From assembly GCA_012656075.1 (NCBI GenBank), contig JAAKBF010000099.1, positions 1 through 64,000 of the forward strand: a DNA stretch of 64,000 nt, in the 5' to 3' direction. The position numbers and the translations under genes were made by a program. The stretch is from Phytophthora hibernalis (Eukaryota > Oomycota > Peronosporomycetes > Peronosporales > Peronosporaceae). Below the pieces are notes generated by a model. The model searched no databases. It was not told where the DNA came from and saw only the letters and a list, made by a program, of their open reading frames with translations. Positions 11,809 through 23,373 of this stretch are shown one piece after another; the first letter of the stretch is position 1, and each line of letters opens with the position of its first letter.

Positions 11809-13195
11809 TCACACGAGGTACTTACCTAGACTTGCCATGCATAGGCACCTCTCGCAGCAAAATAAAATAAGCTTCCTGTGCACTGACCTCTTGAATCGAC
11901 AAGGTTGCGTTAGCCACCCTTTTAGCGTAGTATACTGTGGCATATTTGGGTCGCACCTCTTAACTGCTGCTGCTATCACGCTTTTGAAGCGAAGTGTGTC
12001 TGGTTCCGCTTTGCTTACATAAGCAGCGGTGTATTCTGCAGCACCGTAAGCATTTCCGATTAACTGAATGTCCATGTTGGCGCGCCAAAGTGAGAGCAGT
12101 AAAGGGCAGTAGTTATTAGTTGCAGGATCTTGACGCTTGAGATAAATCTTCACCGACGCAATGCCGTCAATAGAAGTATCACACTCAATCTTTGTATGAC
12201 TCTAACTCCTTCGGATACTCAAATCTGCATTCGTCACCCCTTTTCCTGCAAGCCGACCGCGGAAAGCACACATGACGTTGTACTCTGTTAATAACACGAG
12301 CTAAATCACAACTCCATTCCTTTGTTCCGTGAACGGGAGGCCGTGATGCAAGAATGTCACCTTTATTATTTTTCTCACAAGTACAGGTATCACATGAACA
12401 CTTCTCCAGCTCTTCAGGTGCTTTGGCCATCACTGATGTCACACTGTCAACATAGCTAGCTAATTGATGCCGTCCGAGTTCGCTTTCGGATAGTTTAAGC
12501 ACGCCAGGCGCACAGTAAAGCATGAATATGCGGCGAGCCTCGTTGTTGAAACTCAATTCTCCAAAAGTAATCTATAATCTCGCCAAGATGTTTTACCTTT
12601 CCGCATAAAACTGTATAAAAAATGACTTAAATCTACGATCAAAATGGCACACTGCAATGTCGGGGTTCTTGCCCAGATAACGTCGCCTCTCCTGTGCAGT
12701 AAGATTTCTGGCTTGCACGTGTGACAGCTCAGGGTTACAAGCTCTGAACAAATCCCATATTGTGTCGGCCGCACTTAGAGTGAGGAAAAACGTAGACGGC
12801 AAAACACGGTTGCCTATCATAGCCATCAGATCATCTTTCACATTTGTCTAATAAAGGCCACTAACGTCACCGCGAACCCCGCGAAAGTATGGCTTCAGGG
12901 TTTCCTGTAGTTCCATCGCTTTATTAATTTCCGATTTACGGCCAATGGAGCTTCCATATTGCCCCGATGCTTGCACTATATAGTCATCGTTTTGGGGGAT
13001 TGAGTCTCGGCGGACGAGGCCATCGATTTGACGCCTCTGTATTAAGTTCAAGCAAAATGATTTAATGTTTCCGTGGATCACGAACCGCCGATCATGCCAC
13101 TTCATGGCATGGGCGCAGAACTCTGTTAAGAAATAGTCATGCAATCGATCCTCTTCGACAATTGGATGAAATCCACCTTGGCCATTCGGGAACAA
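11809..13195 (-). pseudogene. Helitron Rep-like nuclease region
   Basis: Frames 13195-12848, 12841-12593, 12556-12185 and 12153-11809 on the minus strand form one broken protein. FFLTLSAADTIWDLF is the typical start of the Helitron-like N domain, and LLSLWRANMDIQLIG with YTAAYVSKAE matches the later part. A Cys-rich segment (CSCDTCTCEKN) lies between. The catalytic HUH and tyrosine residues cannot be assigned with certainty because the frame breaks around them. Confidence 0.7.
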
Positions 13196-14230
13196 GGTAG
13201 GAAATCAACTTTGCATCAAATGTTTTGCTGTATGCTCATTAATGGTATCTTTCTGGGGTGGCAACTCACCGGTCGGGTACAGCGGCTCGCCAATTACACT
13301 ATTGACGGCATTCTAAAAGCTTTTCAGTTTCGGTCTGATTATCATTTCCGTCCGCTTCCAGCTCAAAAGACTCAATTATATCTAAGGTCTCGTCGTTCGG
13401 GCACTCATCACTTTCGTAGCAGGGGTAAACACTGAGTGTGTGCCATCCTCGCAACATACGGGAGAAGACGGTGTCTGAATCTCGTTAGCGTTCTCATTAT
13501 TGATCAACCGAAGGTCACTGACCTCTGCATCGTCGCACGGCAGTGTTGGAATTGCAGTACTAGCATTTATATTTGATAATTCTGCGAGGACTTCTTCCGA
13601 GATCGATACATGTTCATCCATGTGGTTGTTATGAATTAGCCACTGCAGTGCTCGACGAATTAGTTTCGGTCGGACGCGGATGAAGTACTATCCTTTGTCT
13701 GAAGAAGAACAACACCAGACTTGGAAAGCGGTCTCGGCAATAATGTAGTTATTTCACGAATATTATTCCAGTAATTTATGGCATTTCCCTGGTAAATTCT
13801 TGTTGGTCTCTATAGAGGTTAATACACGTTGTAAACGAGATACCTAGACCAATTAACCTGACCTCCATTCGATTTAAAACAGCTAGTTCGGAAGGTATTG
13901 GTCCTATTCGAAAACCGCTAGCACGGCAAAACTTCGGGATTTCCTGTTTCCGAAGAGAAGTATGGCATCAATTACAAAACCAAAAAACTGTGTTCCGCTA
14001 GGATCTGGACGTGTAATAGGCTCATTAATGACTTCGCATACGCCAGATGTGTTCTTAAGAGGTTCAAAGCATTTAGCGTTTGATCATAGCATTTCTGAAC
14101 AGCTCGGTTAGCTTTAGTGGGCTCCCCACAGCTACCGCAGATCCGATGAAGCACTTGGTCTATTTCTCTGAAGAATACTGCACACAAATTAGTAGTAAAC
14201 AAGCGTTTGCTCTCTATCTGTAACAAACAC

Positions 14231-16267
14231 CCACAATCTCATGCCCTACTTACAGCGCCCGTCCAACTCTTCCAGTGATAAATTGGGGTCAAGCGCACGC
14301 TTAGTCCGCTTAGGACACGGAGGCATTGGCCGACAGAGTTTTGAGTACGGGTCTCCAAATATTCCTTTTCAACGCCAACAACATTCGCGCGTGTAGCCAC
14401 CCTAAAAGTAGCATGGTGTGCGAGAAAATGCCATTCAGCGCCCGCTTGCTACACGTGTGACGTATGACGCATCTTAGCGATGCTTGTTGAAGCTCCGGCT
14501 AAACGCCCGAAATATAGCAATGCGCACGGAAAACGCAACACTTCTGTCCGCTTCCAGCATGTGCGACGCACTGAGTTGCTTCGCGATGCTCCTAGTATCC
14601 ACCGATTTGTTCTAACGGCTTCCCGCAACTTCCATCATCACAAGTAGCTAGAACCCGCAATCGGACATGCGCACTCATGCGCCCATCCAACCGGCTCACA
14701 GTTCAAACATTGCACGAATAACCGGCGAATCATCATTACTGGAGACTCTGACATCCGCCCACAACTATCGATAGCAAAAATAGTAAGCGTCAGTAACGAT
14801 GTCTAAAACTCCATTCACCGAATAAATACTTTATTTATGATAATTTATGGTTCCTTGGCCGCACTTCAAACGCAATTTACGTTCATGCGTCCGCAACGAA
14901 CTGCAAAGCACCCCAACGCTCTTCTCATCTCAGTTATACGTCTTGCCCGCCCATAATCTTCAATTCAGACGATGCACGCGTCAGCAGAAGTTATGCATGC
15001 ATCAATCTTCAACATGCGGCAGCACCACCTTAACCTCGTAAATCTCCCCACAGAAGGCGGCAAGTGCCAGAAAGCACCCATCAACTGTTTTTCACCTGTA
15101 CGCAAAACATCCTTAGCCGTGCGCCAATGTTCCAAGTGGCGCCAAATGCCTTCTAACACGATCGGCTGGCTGAAATGATACCATTACCAGTTCGCCACAC
15201 TTGCCCATCATCGTCAATGCAGACGCTTCACACGTAGGACAAACTACGCATTTCATGCATCCATCAATACCTTCAACATGTAGCAGCAGCAGTCCCGCAA
15301 GCCACTCCATTGAAGGCGACGTGTGCCAGAAAGCAGTCGTCAACTGCCCTGCACAAGCACACAGTAGTGCGTCGATGCTCCAAGCAGCGACGGCCACATT
15401 CTATCTCTATCGACTTCCTGCAATCATTGCCGACAGCAGCGGCTAGTGCCTATGCTCCACAAAACAGACCGCATCATTTCCACATCCACAGTCATGTCTA
15501 GTTGTATTCAACGAGTGTGGTTAGCGTGCTGCACTAGCTTGCGCCCGAAGCCGTGAAGCTTACTGTCTTCTAGTTCATCAGCACTGGCAATACTCATCGA
15601 AGCATACTCGTATTCTTTGTGCGCTCACCACACGCGCGAAGCACATGAGCTTCGTCGACAATACCCACAGATCGGGTAGTGAAGTGGCATTGCATGCTGA
15701 ACATTAACAAAGCACCACACGCATATACATTTCGCCATACAACCCATTCGGAACTACCGCTGACACATACCTCCCGAACAACAGGCGCACAACAACCTAC
15801 GGGCGTACGCTGCTGCAACCCGTCCTCTGTAGAGCAGCAGTGGGCCAAGCACCTCAGTCGTAGTGCCCCGACGGTTGCCGCCGCAGATATTTTACGCCTA
15901 CTTCTTACGCCGCGCCGTTTTTACGAAATATATTAAGGATTGGAGTTTTCCCGCTAAATCAGGGCCTAGTAAGGAGTCTTAGTAGACCTTCATTTGAGCA
16001 AAAATTAGCGATTCACGTCAGTTCCGAGGTCCCCATAGTAAAGGCGACTTTTCCTATGGAATAACTTCGAACCTTGAGTTTAAGTCATCTGGCCACTGTT
16101 GCCGGTTCATCTTTCGACAGGTCAATGGTTTCTGCATTTGTGTCCCACTTGAAAACGTTCGTAATCAGAGTTTTTTGCAAAAACGGTTTCTAGTAGACAA
16201 GATTGTAAATGTACCCCTAACTCATTCTCAAAACTGATAAGTCCCTTCGTAAAAACGTAAATCAGAG
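14231..16267. other. Repeat-derived, non-coding stretch
   Basis: No gene is supported across 2 kb. The sequence is C/A-rich on the plus strand and carries many TG and CA steps. It contains a loose tandem duplication at 14970-15420, listed separately. The nearby frames are shadows. Confidence 0.4.
14985..15420. repeat. Diverged tandem duplication of about 240 bp
   Basis: Two units share ordered landmarks: CATGCATC followed by CTTCAACATG and GCAGCA, then GTGCCAGAAAGCA followed by TCAACTG, then a CCAA segment before a GCG-rich end. The first spans about 14993-15150 and the second about 15255-15400. Similarity is patchy, so this is an old duplication. Confidence 0.5.
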
Positions 16268-16343
16268 AGTAAAACAGAGTATTGTGCTACACACAAATCC
16301 AGTCCAGTAAAACAGAGTAATGTACTACACACAAATCCATTCA
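16268..16343. repeat. 38-bp tandem duplication
   Basis: 16268-16305 and 16306-16343 are adjacent near-identical copies starting AGTAAAACAGAGTA and containing CTACACACAAATCCA. They differ at a few bases only. Confidence 0.8.
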
Positions 16344-16876
16344 CACGATTTTAGGGACGACACCGCCAGTAGCTTCGTGGAGAAGGGCAGACACTACACG
16401 CACGCGCTGGTCGTCAGAGAGGTTGCTGGCTTGTGGGCGAGGCGTGGCTGGGGGCGCTGATATGGCTCATCGTGATGGTCTTGGGTACTTGGTGGACAGC
16501 TTTCTGGGGCGGGGCGATATCAATACTGATGACCTCTTCAAAATGCCACTTAACCGCTTCCGTTGGCTGTCATGGCTCGAGTTGTTGTAAGCCCGGCATA
16601 CCATTCAAACCGTGGTATCGAGGCGGTTCAATTACTGCCAATAACATGGCTATATAGTTAGTTTTGATGAATCGCGAGCCTATCTCGTAAAGTGGACAAT
16701 AAATCTGGAACGGACTGGTATCAAATATTTCAAACTGTTCGGACACAGGGATTGTAGTAGAATCGATAATAGTTGGGGGAAAGCCCACCGCGTGATGCTG
16801 TGAGGACTGTAGCCGTAGCGTTTGGGGTCCACGCCCGAAAGATAACGCCTCCCCACGTACAGCCGGATGACACTGA

Positions 16877-17230
16877 GTGGTGTCAGACAGTGGATGCAAT
16901 GTGCAGTTGCAGTTCCAACCGACCAATAGTCCCGACATAAACGTGTTGGACCTAGCTGTCTTCAACGCTCTCCAGGCGCGCCAGCAGCGCATGGCTGCGC
17001 ATACGCTGGACGAGCTGGTAGTGAACGTGAATGTGGCCTTCGACGAGTTGCCACCGGCAAGCCTGAACGCAGGGTTCCTAACTCTACAGTGCGTTATGGA
17101 TGATTGCGTTGCTGTTGGCGGAGACTACACTTTCAAGGCTCGTCACCCGGGAGGGAAGACTTCCCCGGAGCACCAAATACTCTGTTACCACCGCATCATT
17201 TCTGCCCGTCCCAGAGCCATCTGCTATTGA
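16877..17230 (+). pseudogene. Tc1-like transposase C-terminal remnant
   Basis: The frame contains NSPDINVLDLAVFNALQ, the conserved end of the DDE/Tc1 catalytic domain in which the final acidic residue follows NSPD. The downstream charged helix and FLTLQCVMDDCV continue the family pattern. Only about 90 residues are readable. Upstream pieces (16450-16870) are interrupted by many stops. The frame opens with GTG, so no start codon supports expression. The motif GGAACGGACTGGTAT occurs at about 16706 and again at about 17308, hinting at a repeated end. Confidence 0.65.
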
Positions 17231-17465
17231 CGGCCATAGTGAAAGCTAGTGCAACAAGTTGACTATAGTTTTGGAGCAAACAAATAGTTGAAATTGATAA
17301 TAGATTTGGAACGGACTGGTATTACTTTAACGGAAACACGGGAGCCCAGGATTACAACAATAACTTTGTATCAGGATTCACCCAGGATTATTGTACGGCT
17401 TTTACCAGGACGTAAGGTAAAGTATTTTTCTGGGTGGTATTTTTCGTGGTAGAAATGAGCCATTA

Positions 17466-18014
17466 TTGAAACCGCTGCCAGAATGGGAAGTGGCGTGCCC
17501 CAGCGCACACAGGAGCCGGCGGCAACGAAGGCGAGAAACTCGGCGCGGAGATGGCGGACGACGCGGGAAACACGCAAAATCGAGGAACGACGGCGCGAAA
17601 CCCGCCGCGGGGGCGGTGGATGACGCTGACAAGCCCAGACGCGCAGCAGTTGGCGAGAATCCCGACGCGGAGATGGTGAACGACACGGGCAAGCCGGACA
17701 CGCAGCAGCCGGCGATGAAGGAGAGAAACGCGGCGCGGAAATGGTGGCCGACGTATGCAAACCCGCAAGACACGCAGCAGCCGACGACGGTCCATAAGAG
17801 AAAGAGTTTTAGCGTTGTACCGAGCGACCGAAAAATTCGGCCGCCGGTTCTACAATATGGCTTCAGTGGGTGTACGTCGACGGTTTTGAGAGAGAGACGA
17901 GCCCGACCAGGATACCGTCCGTATTTTAGTTCTTTGGCTCAACCTGAAGCTGTGAAAGTTCCGAAGTCTCGTGATGACGAGCGGCTCAAACGCCGCGGTA
18001 CGAGTGCAAGATGA
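17466..18014 (+). other. GC-rich arginine-coding repeats, doubtful ORF
   Basis: Between 17500 and 17790 the DNA holds two or three imperfect copies of a 60-70-bp unit with a GCGCGGAGATGG-like core and ACGCAGCAGCCG. All three frames stay open because of the repeat, giving an Arg/Ala-rich peptide in one. It looks like the low-complexity start of a retroelement gag or plain repeat; I do not support it as a gene. Confidence 0.3.
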
Positions 18015-18950
18015 GTTCTCCTCCTCGACTTCGAGCTCGCCAGTCTGCGCCATGCCCGCCAACAGCAGCAAATTGCCGCCTTAACTGAACTACTGGTAAT
18101 ACAACTGGGAAAAAGACGTCTAGTACTTCGAGTAACAGAGACGTCAGCCACAACGCCAACCAACCTAGTAACGGAGGCATACCAAGGGCGGTGCTCTTGT
18201 GGCGAAGCTGCTTCACGAACATTGCTGACGCGGTCGAAGTTTGCGCACGGTACGCCAGGAGTGCCGACTGTCGGAGGGTACTCCGTTGATCTGGCGCGAT
18301 CGAAACCTTGTAGTCACCTTGTGTACCCAACGGCTGGGCGGGTTACGCTCTTTCGGTGTTCGTGAAGATGTTCTGTGGTGACCAATGCGGAGGTTAGAGC
18401 TTGGTTGCTCCTTCCAGGGTCTGGGTGGGTGACGGCCACGCGGGTATTCTTCACGCGGTCGTCGGTATGCTGCGATCGAGTCTTGATTCAAGCCGATCAC
18501 GTAGGGGTGTATCCTTTTCTTGTGCTGTTGTAGCCCTTTCCGTTGCTTGCCGCCTCCTCTTGGCGGGATCTTGTGGTGAGACTGATGTGCGAGTGTACCC
18601 TGGCCAAGCTATCCAGGTGCGCGTCGTGTTCTTGGTTGACGTAGTGATTTCTTCTTCGGGTAGGGAAATGTACCTCCTTCCCCGGTAGTCTAGAAAACAC
18701 TTGCATCTTGCAAGGCAAATCGGAATCTATTTATACCAAAGTAAAGGTCCTAAAGATCTCTCCCCATCTCGCTCTCTTCCTATCCCTCTTGCGTGCTTCC
18801 CGTTTGTGCATTGTGCCTTGAACCTGATATTATGTACCAAGATCGCGGTACCGTAACGAATTGATAGCTCCATTGTACCCACAACCCATGTGATCGCCCG
18901 TACCGAAATGATTGCTCCAGATCAACCCCGCAGATCGCATATTGGCAGAT
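18015..18950. other. Stretch with no supported gene
   Basis: Frames on both strands are short and change often. It precedes the DIRS-type element and may be its 5' leader or unrelated repeat DNA. I see no conserved domain. Confidence 0.3.
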
Positions 18951-18960
18951 CGCGTGTCCC

Positions 18961-19029
18961 AATGATTGCACCTGATCGCGTATTGGAATGATTGCACCAG
19001 ATCGCGTATCGGAATGATTGCACCAGACG
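18961..19029. repeat. 26-bp tandem repeat
   Basis: Units start at 18961, 18987 and 19013 (the last partial). The core is AATGATTGCACC followed by a GATCGCGTAT segment. A diverged copy precedes at about 18906. Confidence 0.8.
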
Positions 19030-19106
19030 AAATCAGGTCGGTGTGTACCCAATTGTTGGTACACCGGTCAGGTCTCGCCCAGATGTCCCACAACCGGATG
19101 TAACCA

Positions 19107-19211
19107 GACACAGCTGCAGCTCTCGGGTCGCGATCCATCAATCGCGATCTTTGGGTCCTCACGTCGCCTCCGATTGGTGAGGCTCTGCAAGAGTCAGACC
19201 GCTTCACGTCA
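19107..19211. repeat. 105-bp direct repeat, copy 1
   Basis: Starts GACACAGCTGCAGCTCTCGG and ends GACCGCTTCACGTCA. It appears identical to 19431-19535. The 219-bp spacer between copies is not repeated. Confidence 0.9.
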
Positions 19212-19430
19212 ATCGCCCCCTGCGCTGGAAAAGGCAGTACAGCAGCCGCCGCCTGTGCACGCCACTATACCTCCCGACGTCATCTTCCCCGTCGCCGTCT
19301 TCACTCCCTCCATGGTTCACAACAGCCCTGTTCTTCGGGCCACCGTCACCGATAGCACCAGGTATGATGCCGACCCTCACCCACTCCGGTAGTCTCCACT
19401 CTCCCGATTGCGCTCCCTCCTGTCCACCGC

Positions 19431-19535
19431 GACACAGCTGCAGCTCTCGGGTCGCGATCCATCAATCGCGATCTTTGGGTCCTCACGTCGCCTCCGATTG
19501 GTGAGGCTCTGCAAGAGTCAGACCGCTTCACGTCA
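19431..19535. repeat. 105-bp direct repeat, copy 2
   Basis: Identical partner of 19107-19211. It ends just before the first readable frame of the DIRS-type element, so the pair may belong to the element's 5' region. Confidence 0.9.
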
Positions 19536-19624
19536 CTCCGAGGATTGCCAAAACAAGAGTTCTTGTGTCTCTGCTTGAAGCATCTCTCAAAGACCGGCTA
19601 CACCCGCAATGGGGAGCCTGATCA

Positions 19625-21670
19625 GTGCTTTTCAGCCAAACGGGCCCATTTCTGGCCGGACATCTTGCCCACGAACGCGAGGAAATATATCGAAGGCCCA
19701 TTCGGGGGCTCGCTGACGAATTTGCGGACCTCGAACGAGTGGGGTCTCCACCTCGTCGAGCACCAAGGCAAGGACCAATAGCTCAGCCATTAGCATCTGA
19801 GGATCCTACCCGTCAAAACTTGACGGCCACTCACGACAATTACAAGGACACTTTGCAACGATTATCTATTCACTGTCGGGCAGAGACCGCGACGAACCTT
19901 TCACGCACTGCAGCCGAGTTTAATGTAGTGGTGCGGCCGACAGCACCTTCAACCAGTGACGCTGCTATTGATGATGAGCTGGTCGATATACTATCAACGT
20001 TGGCGCAGCGGTCAGGCGCGGGCCTACCCGACTTCATCCGACTAGTGCGCGGGCAAACTGCAGAAGATCCACGGCCCAACAAGGATTTTGCACGAATTAC
20101 AAGACCTCCCAACGAGATTTTGCGCGAAACGTGGCCACAATGGAATGAAGTAGTCCGACGCGGTGTTGTGCCTGAATGGACTACAGAGCGACCACGCCAA
20201 CAAACCAAACGACCGTCAAATCATGGATCACTTGCTGACCATTTGCTCGATGTATGACGGCGCATTCAGCAAGGAAAAAGGAGGGTCTCTACCTCCCTGC
20301 TGGAGCAGTGGACGGAAATTTTCATATCACCCCTTGATGCTGCCAAGCCGAGTGCCGAGCTGCTGGACGCGAACGGCGCTAAGACAGTCGACATTCGGCA
20401 CATCAACGATTATTCTATTCCTGAAAGCGGATCCGTGAATGACTTCTCGGACAGGACCAATTTCCCTACCAGCACGTACAACCCTCCCCGGGACATCGCA
20501 AAAAGAATTTTCGCTCTTCGGTGCGACCATCCGTACGCACTATTGCTCGGCGACGTCTCTGGAGCGTTCCGACACGTTCCGATGCGCACATGTTCGCGTT
20601 TCTGATTGACGATTACGTAGTGATCGATCTGGCATGCGGCTTCGGATGGTGCGGGTCGCCAGCCTGGTACTTCCTTCCCGGTGCTCTTATCAATGGCCTG
20701 TACGAGAACGGTGCGATGGTCTCGGCAACTCAGCTCACACCCCCGCTTTCTGGTTCATTCTGGTGCGACGATCACACCTGTATTGAAATTGACGATGGAC
20801 ACCGTTGCTTCATCGCCAATTTAGCCCTACTTGGGGCCATGGCTACTGTCCTTGGACTGGCCGCTATCAACGAGAAGAAGTTCACGAGTTGGAGTGAACG
20901 CGGCCGCGCTCTGGGTCTTAAATGGGATTCTGCTGCTGGTACGGTGACAATTCCTGTGGAGATCACCAAACGTCTTCACACCGTGCGATCGATATTGCGG
21001 ACGGGAACTGTGACCAAGGCATCAGTGCTCAGCTTGCTTGGGAGCATGCGGCATATCGCGACTTGCTGTCCACCAGCTCGTGCTTTCTTTCAGCGGGTCC
21101 AAGATGTCGCGATCCGATTTCCGCGATGGCGCCAACATCACTTCTCCGCAGCAGCTATCGAAGATCTTAAGTGGTTCGAGTTGATCATTCAACGTCCTGA
21201 CATGTTCAACCAAATTCCGGTGTCCCATTTCGCGGTGGAAGAACGTCCAACTGTGCACGTGCATATGGACGCGACTGACGAAGGTCTCTGCGCTCTGGAA
21301 CCAAGGCTACGCCAATACATTCGAGGGCAGTTTACAGACGCCACGAAAGCCGTCTTTCGAGCTGATCCGGATGACAACTCCATCAGCGTTCAAGAATTGC
21401 AAAGTGCCGTGTTTGCGGCACTCCATTGGGGCCTATCTGGTCCCGAGCAGCCAGCCAACATCCTGTTCACGTGCGCTTCTGGATCAATAATGCCAGTGCT
21501 GTGGCGTGGGCGCGGCGACGAGCGAGCCGACACCCTCTCGCACAGCTTTACATCCGGCTTCTCTCGTTAGTACTCTCTTATCTGCACAGCGGCGCGTGCG
21601 GGGGCGGTGGGGGTGGACAACGTCATGGCCGACGCTGGTTCTCGGGCCTGGAGCTCTGCTCATCCCCTTA
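19625..21670 (+). pseudogene. DIRS gag-like, reverse transcriptase and RNase H region
   Basis: One frame reads through 19625-20600 apart from one TGA, joining the gag-like part to the RT start (TVDIRHINDYSIPES, then LLGDVSGAFRHVPM with the first catalytic aspartate). After a frame change near 20590 the RT continues with GWCGSPAWYFLPGAL and the active-site FWCDDHTCIEID, where the usual YxDD is WCDD. A thumb-like IEDLKWFELII segment and the RNase H start VHVHMDATDEGLCAL follow. RNase H ends in other frames with WINNASAVAWARR and GVDNVMADAGSRAW. The RT copies RNA into DNA for transposition. The copy is not translatable as it stands. Confidence 0.8.
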
Positions 21671-21695
21671 GCTCCTCCACCTGGACTAAATTATC

Positions 21696-22713
21696 GTGTG
21701 GATGGACGCAGGTTCCAGTCGTCAAGCCCTACGACAATTTCTCTCTGCTGTGGGAGCAAGACTGCGCGACCACGCGGTGGCAGCATCTACCTCATCCAAG
21801 TACCATAGCTACTGGAAGCAATGGTGTCGTTTCTTGGGATTTATGAACTGGTCTCCGTGGTTAAATGAAGAACCCAGGGTGATCAACTCGAAGTTGGGCA
21901 TGTTCGCCATCTTCTGCTGGTGCTATGGTTGGAACGAGTAGCGAGAAGGAAACCAGTACGGCACCATCGTGCTCAAACTGTCGAGCATCCGGTGGGCACC
22001 TTGGTGTGCAGCTTCCCATGACAGCTGACCTCGACATTTTCCTGCGTGGTGTTCGACGATTTTCGGATCCTGTGTCTAAAAAGCAGCCTATTTCACCGCA
22101 ATTTCTAAGGCTTCTTCATCGGCAGCTCGTCCTCTTGCAACCGCGCAACCTTCTCCTGTGGGGCTCCGTATTACTGGCATACTTATTTCTTCTGCGAGGA
22201 TCGGAGTATCTCTGCATAGGCAGGCAGCGGCACGACTACTGTTTGAAGTTGGCGGACGTGTACTTCTCAGATGCCCATGGAGTGCCCACGACGTACCGAG
22301 CCGCGGTGTCAGTGACAATCGGCCTTGCGAGGTCGAAGAATGATCAGTATGGAAGCGGAGCGTGGAGGACCATGCATGCCACGCGCGACTTGGCACTCTG
22401 CCCGAAAAAGGCGCTACGCTGCATCCTGAAGGCGAGAAAGAACCTAGGGAGCCAAACGGATGTGCACCTATGCGCTGATCTAAGTGCGTCTGAAGTGACA
22501 CGGGCCCTCAAGTCGGTAGGAGCAAGCGTGGGTGTTCCTGTCCGTAACTATTCGACTCACTCCATCCGCATCGGTGGCGCGACAAGCCTACTCAATGGTG
22601 CAGCTGACAGGGTCTCCACCAAGCTGCTCGGGAGCTGGATGAGCAACTGCTTTGAAAGCTACCCTGTTCAAGCCGCGGAGGCCACACGGGGTCTGTCGCG
22701 ACAGATGCTCTGA
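21696..22713 (+). pseudogene. DIRS tyrosine recombinase
   Basis: The catalytic core is readable from about 22010 to 22713. It has an arginine in LLRGSEYL, the HxxR box in THSIRIGGAT, and LGSWMSNCFESY carrying the likely nucleophile tyrosine. The N-terminal SAM-like part (SSKYHSYWKQWCRFLG) lies in another frame at 21696-21941, ended by TAG. All catalytic residues survive, so the core is only lightly damaged. Such enzymes integrate the circular cDNA of DIRS elements. Confidence 0.85.
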
Positions 22714-22768
22714 ATTCACGACTCCAATGGCCAATCCTAGAGCGCGGTAAGCCATTTCTCGGGGGCCG

Positions 22769-23274
22769 CTCACCACGCCCCTAGCATGGAAGGTGTGGCC
22801 AAACACGTTTGCCCCTCATTGAAGTCTTGTGCTTGAAAATGAGGGATATCCGAGATGGATATCAGGATTTCCAGCAGCAAGGCGAATCCCAGAAACACTC
22901 ATTGTGACCCGAATGACGATTGCCAGGTTCAGACGAGAGGTAGGAGCGCTGCTACGCAGTAGGCTCTCATTCGTGAATTTTCTCACTCGACGCTAACTCG
23001 CCTCACCACGCCCCTAGCATGGAAGGTGTGGCCAAACACGTTTGCCCTCATTGAAGTCTTGTGCTTGAAAATGAGGGATATCCGAGATGGATATCAGGAT
23101 TTCCAGCAGCAAGGCGAATCCCAGAAACACTCATTGTGACCCGAATGACGATTGCCAAGTTCAGACGAGAGGTAGGAGCGCTGCTACGCAGTAGGCTCTC
23201 ATTCGTGAATTTTCTCACTCGACGCTAACTCGCCTCACCACGCCCCTAGCATGGAAGGTGTGGCCAAACACGTT
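22769..23274. repeat. 233-bp tandem array, two full units and a partial third
   Basis: Units start CTCACCACGCCCCTAGCATG at 22769, 23002 and 23234. The first two are 233 and 232 bp and nearly identical; the third is cut after about 40 bp where the Mutator-like element begins. The array starts 55 bp after the recombinase stop codon, the usual place of the terminal repeats in Ngaro/PAT-type elements. Each unit has GGATATCCGAGATGGATATC, a partly self-complementary stretch. Confidence 0.9.
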
Positions 23275-23373
23275 GCTCCCAAGGCGAGGTGCTCGGCGCA
23301 GATAAGTTGGACGAAGCTATCCAGGACATAACACACATAACAGCCGGCGACGACGGAGAAACACCCGAACTGC

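Larger units (their letters stand above)
9473..14230 (-). mobile_element. Degraded Helitron (RepHel) element
   Basis: Minus-strand frames in order give a Helitron N-terminal region (13972-14226, with CGSCGEP), a Rep-type domain (11809-13195) and a Pif1-type helicase (9560-10909). That order is the usual RepHel layout of rolling-circle Helitrons. Many stops and frameshifts break the reading, so the copy is inactive. I could not place the 5' TC or 3' CTRR ends, so the limits given are those of the coding remnants. Confidence 0.8.
19536..22713 (+). mobile_element. DIRS/Ngaro-type retrotransposon (tyrosine-recombinase type)
   Basis: A gag-like region, reverse transcriptase, RNase H and a tyrosine recombinase follow in the order of DIRS-order retrotransposons, which integrate with a recombinase rather than a DDE integrase. 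A 233-bp tandem array follows at 22769; DIRS-order elements of the Ngaro/PAT type carry split direct repeats at this place. Frames are broken several times, and TGA 20255-20257 and TAG 21939-21941 interrupt otherwise continuous reading. The 5' end is not defined. Confidence 0.85.

Noticed and set aside
17371..17795. Three overlapping Arg/Pro-rich minus-strand ORFs
   Set aside because: They arise from a GC-rich tandem repeat that keeps all frames open.
22769..23274. CRISPR-like array
   Set aside because: Units are 233 bp and contiguous without spacers, in a eukaryotic genome; this is a tandem repeat.
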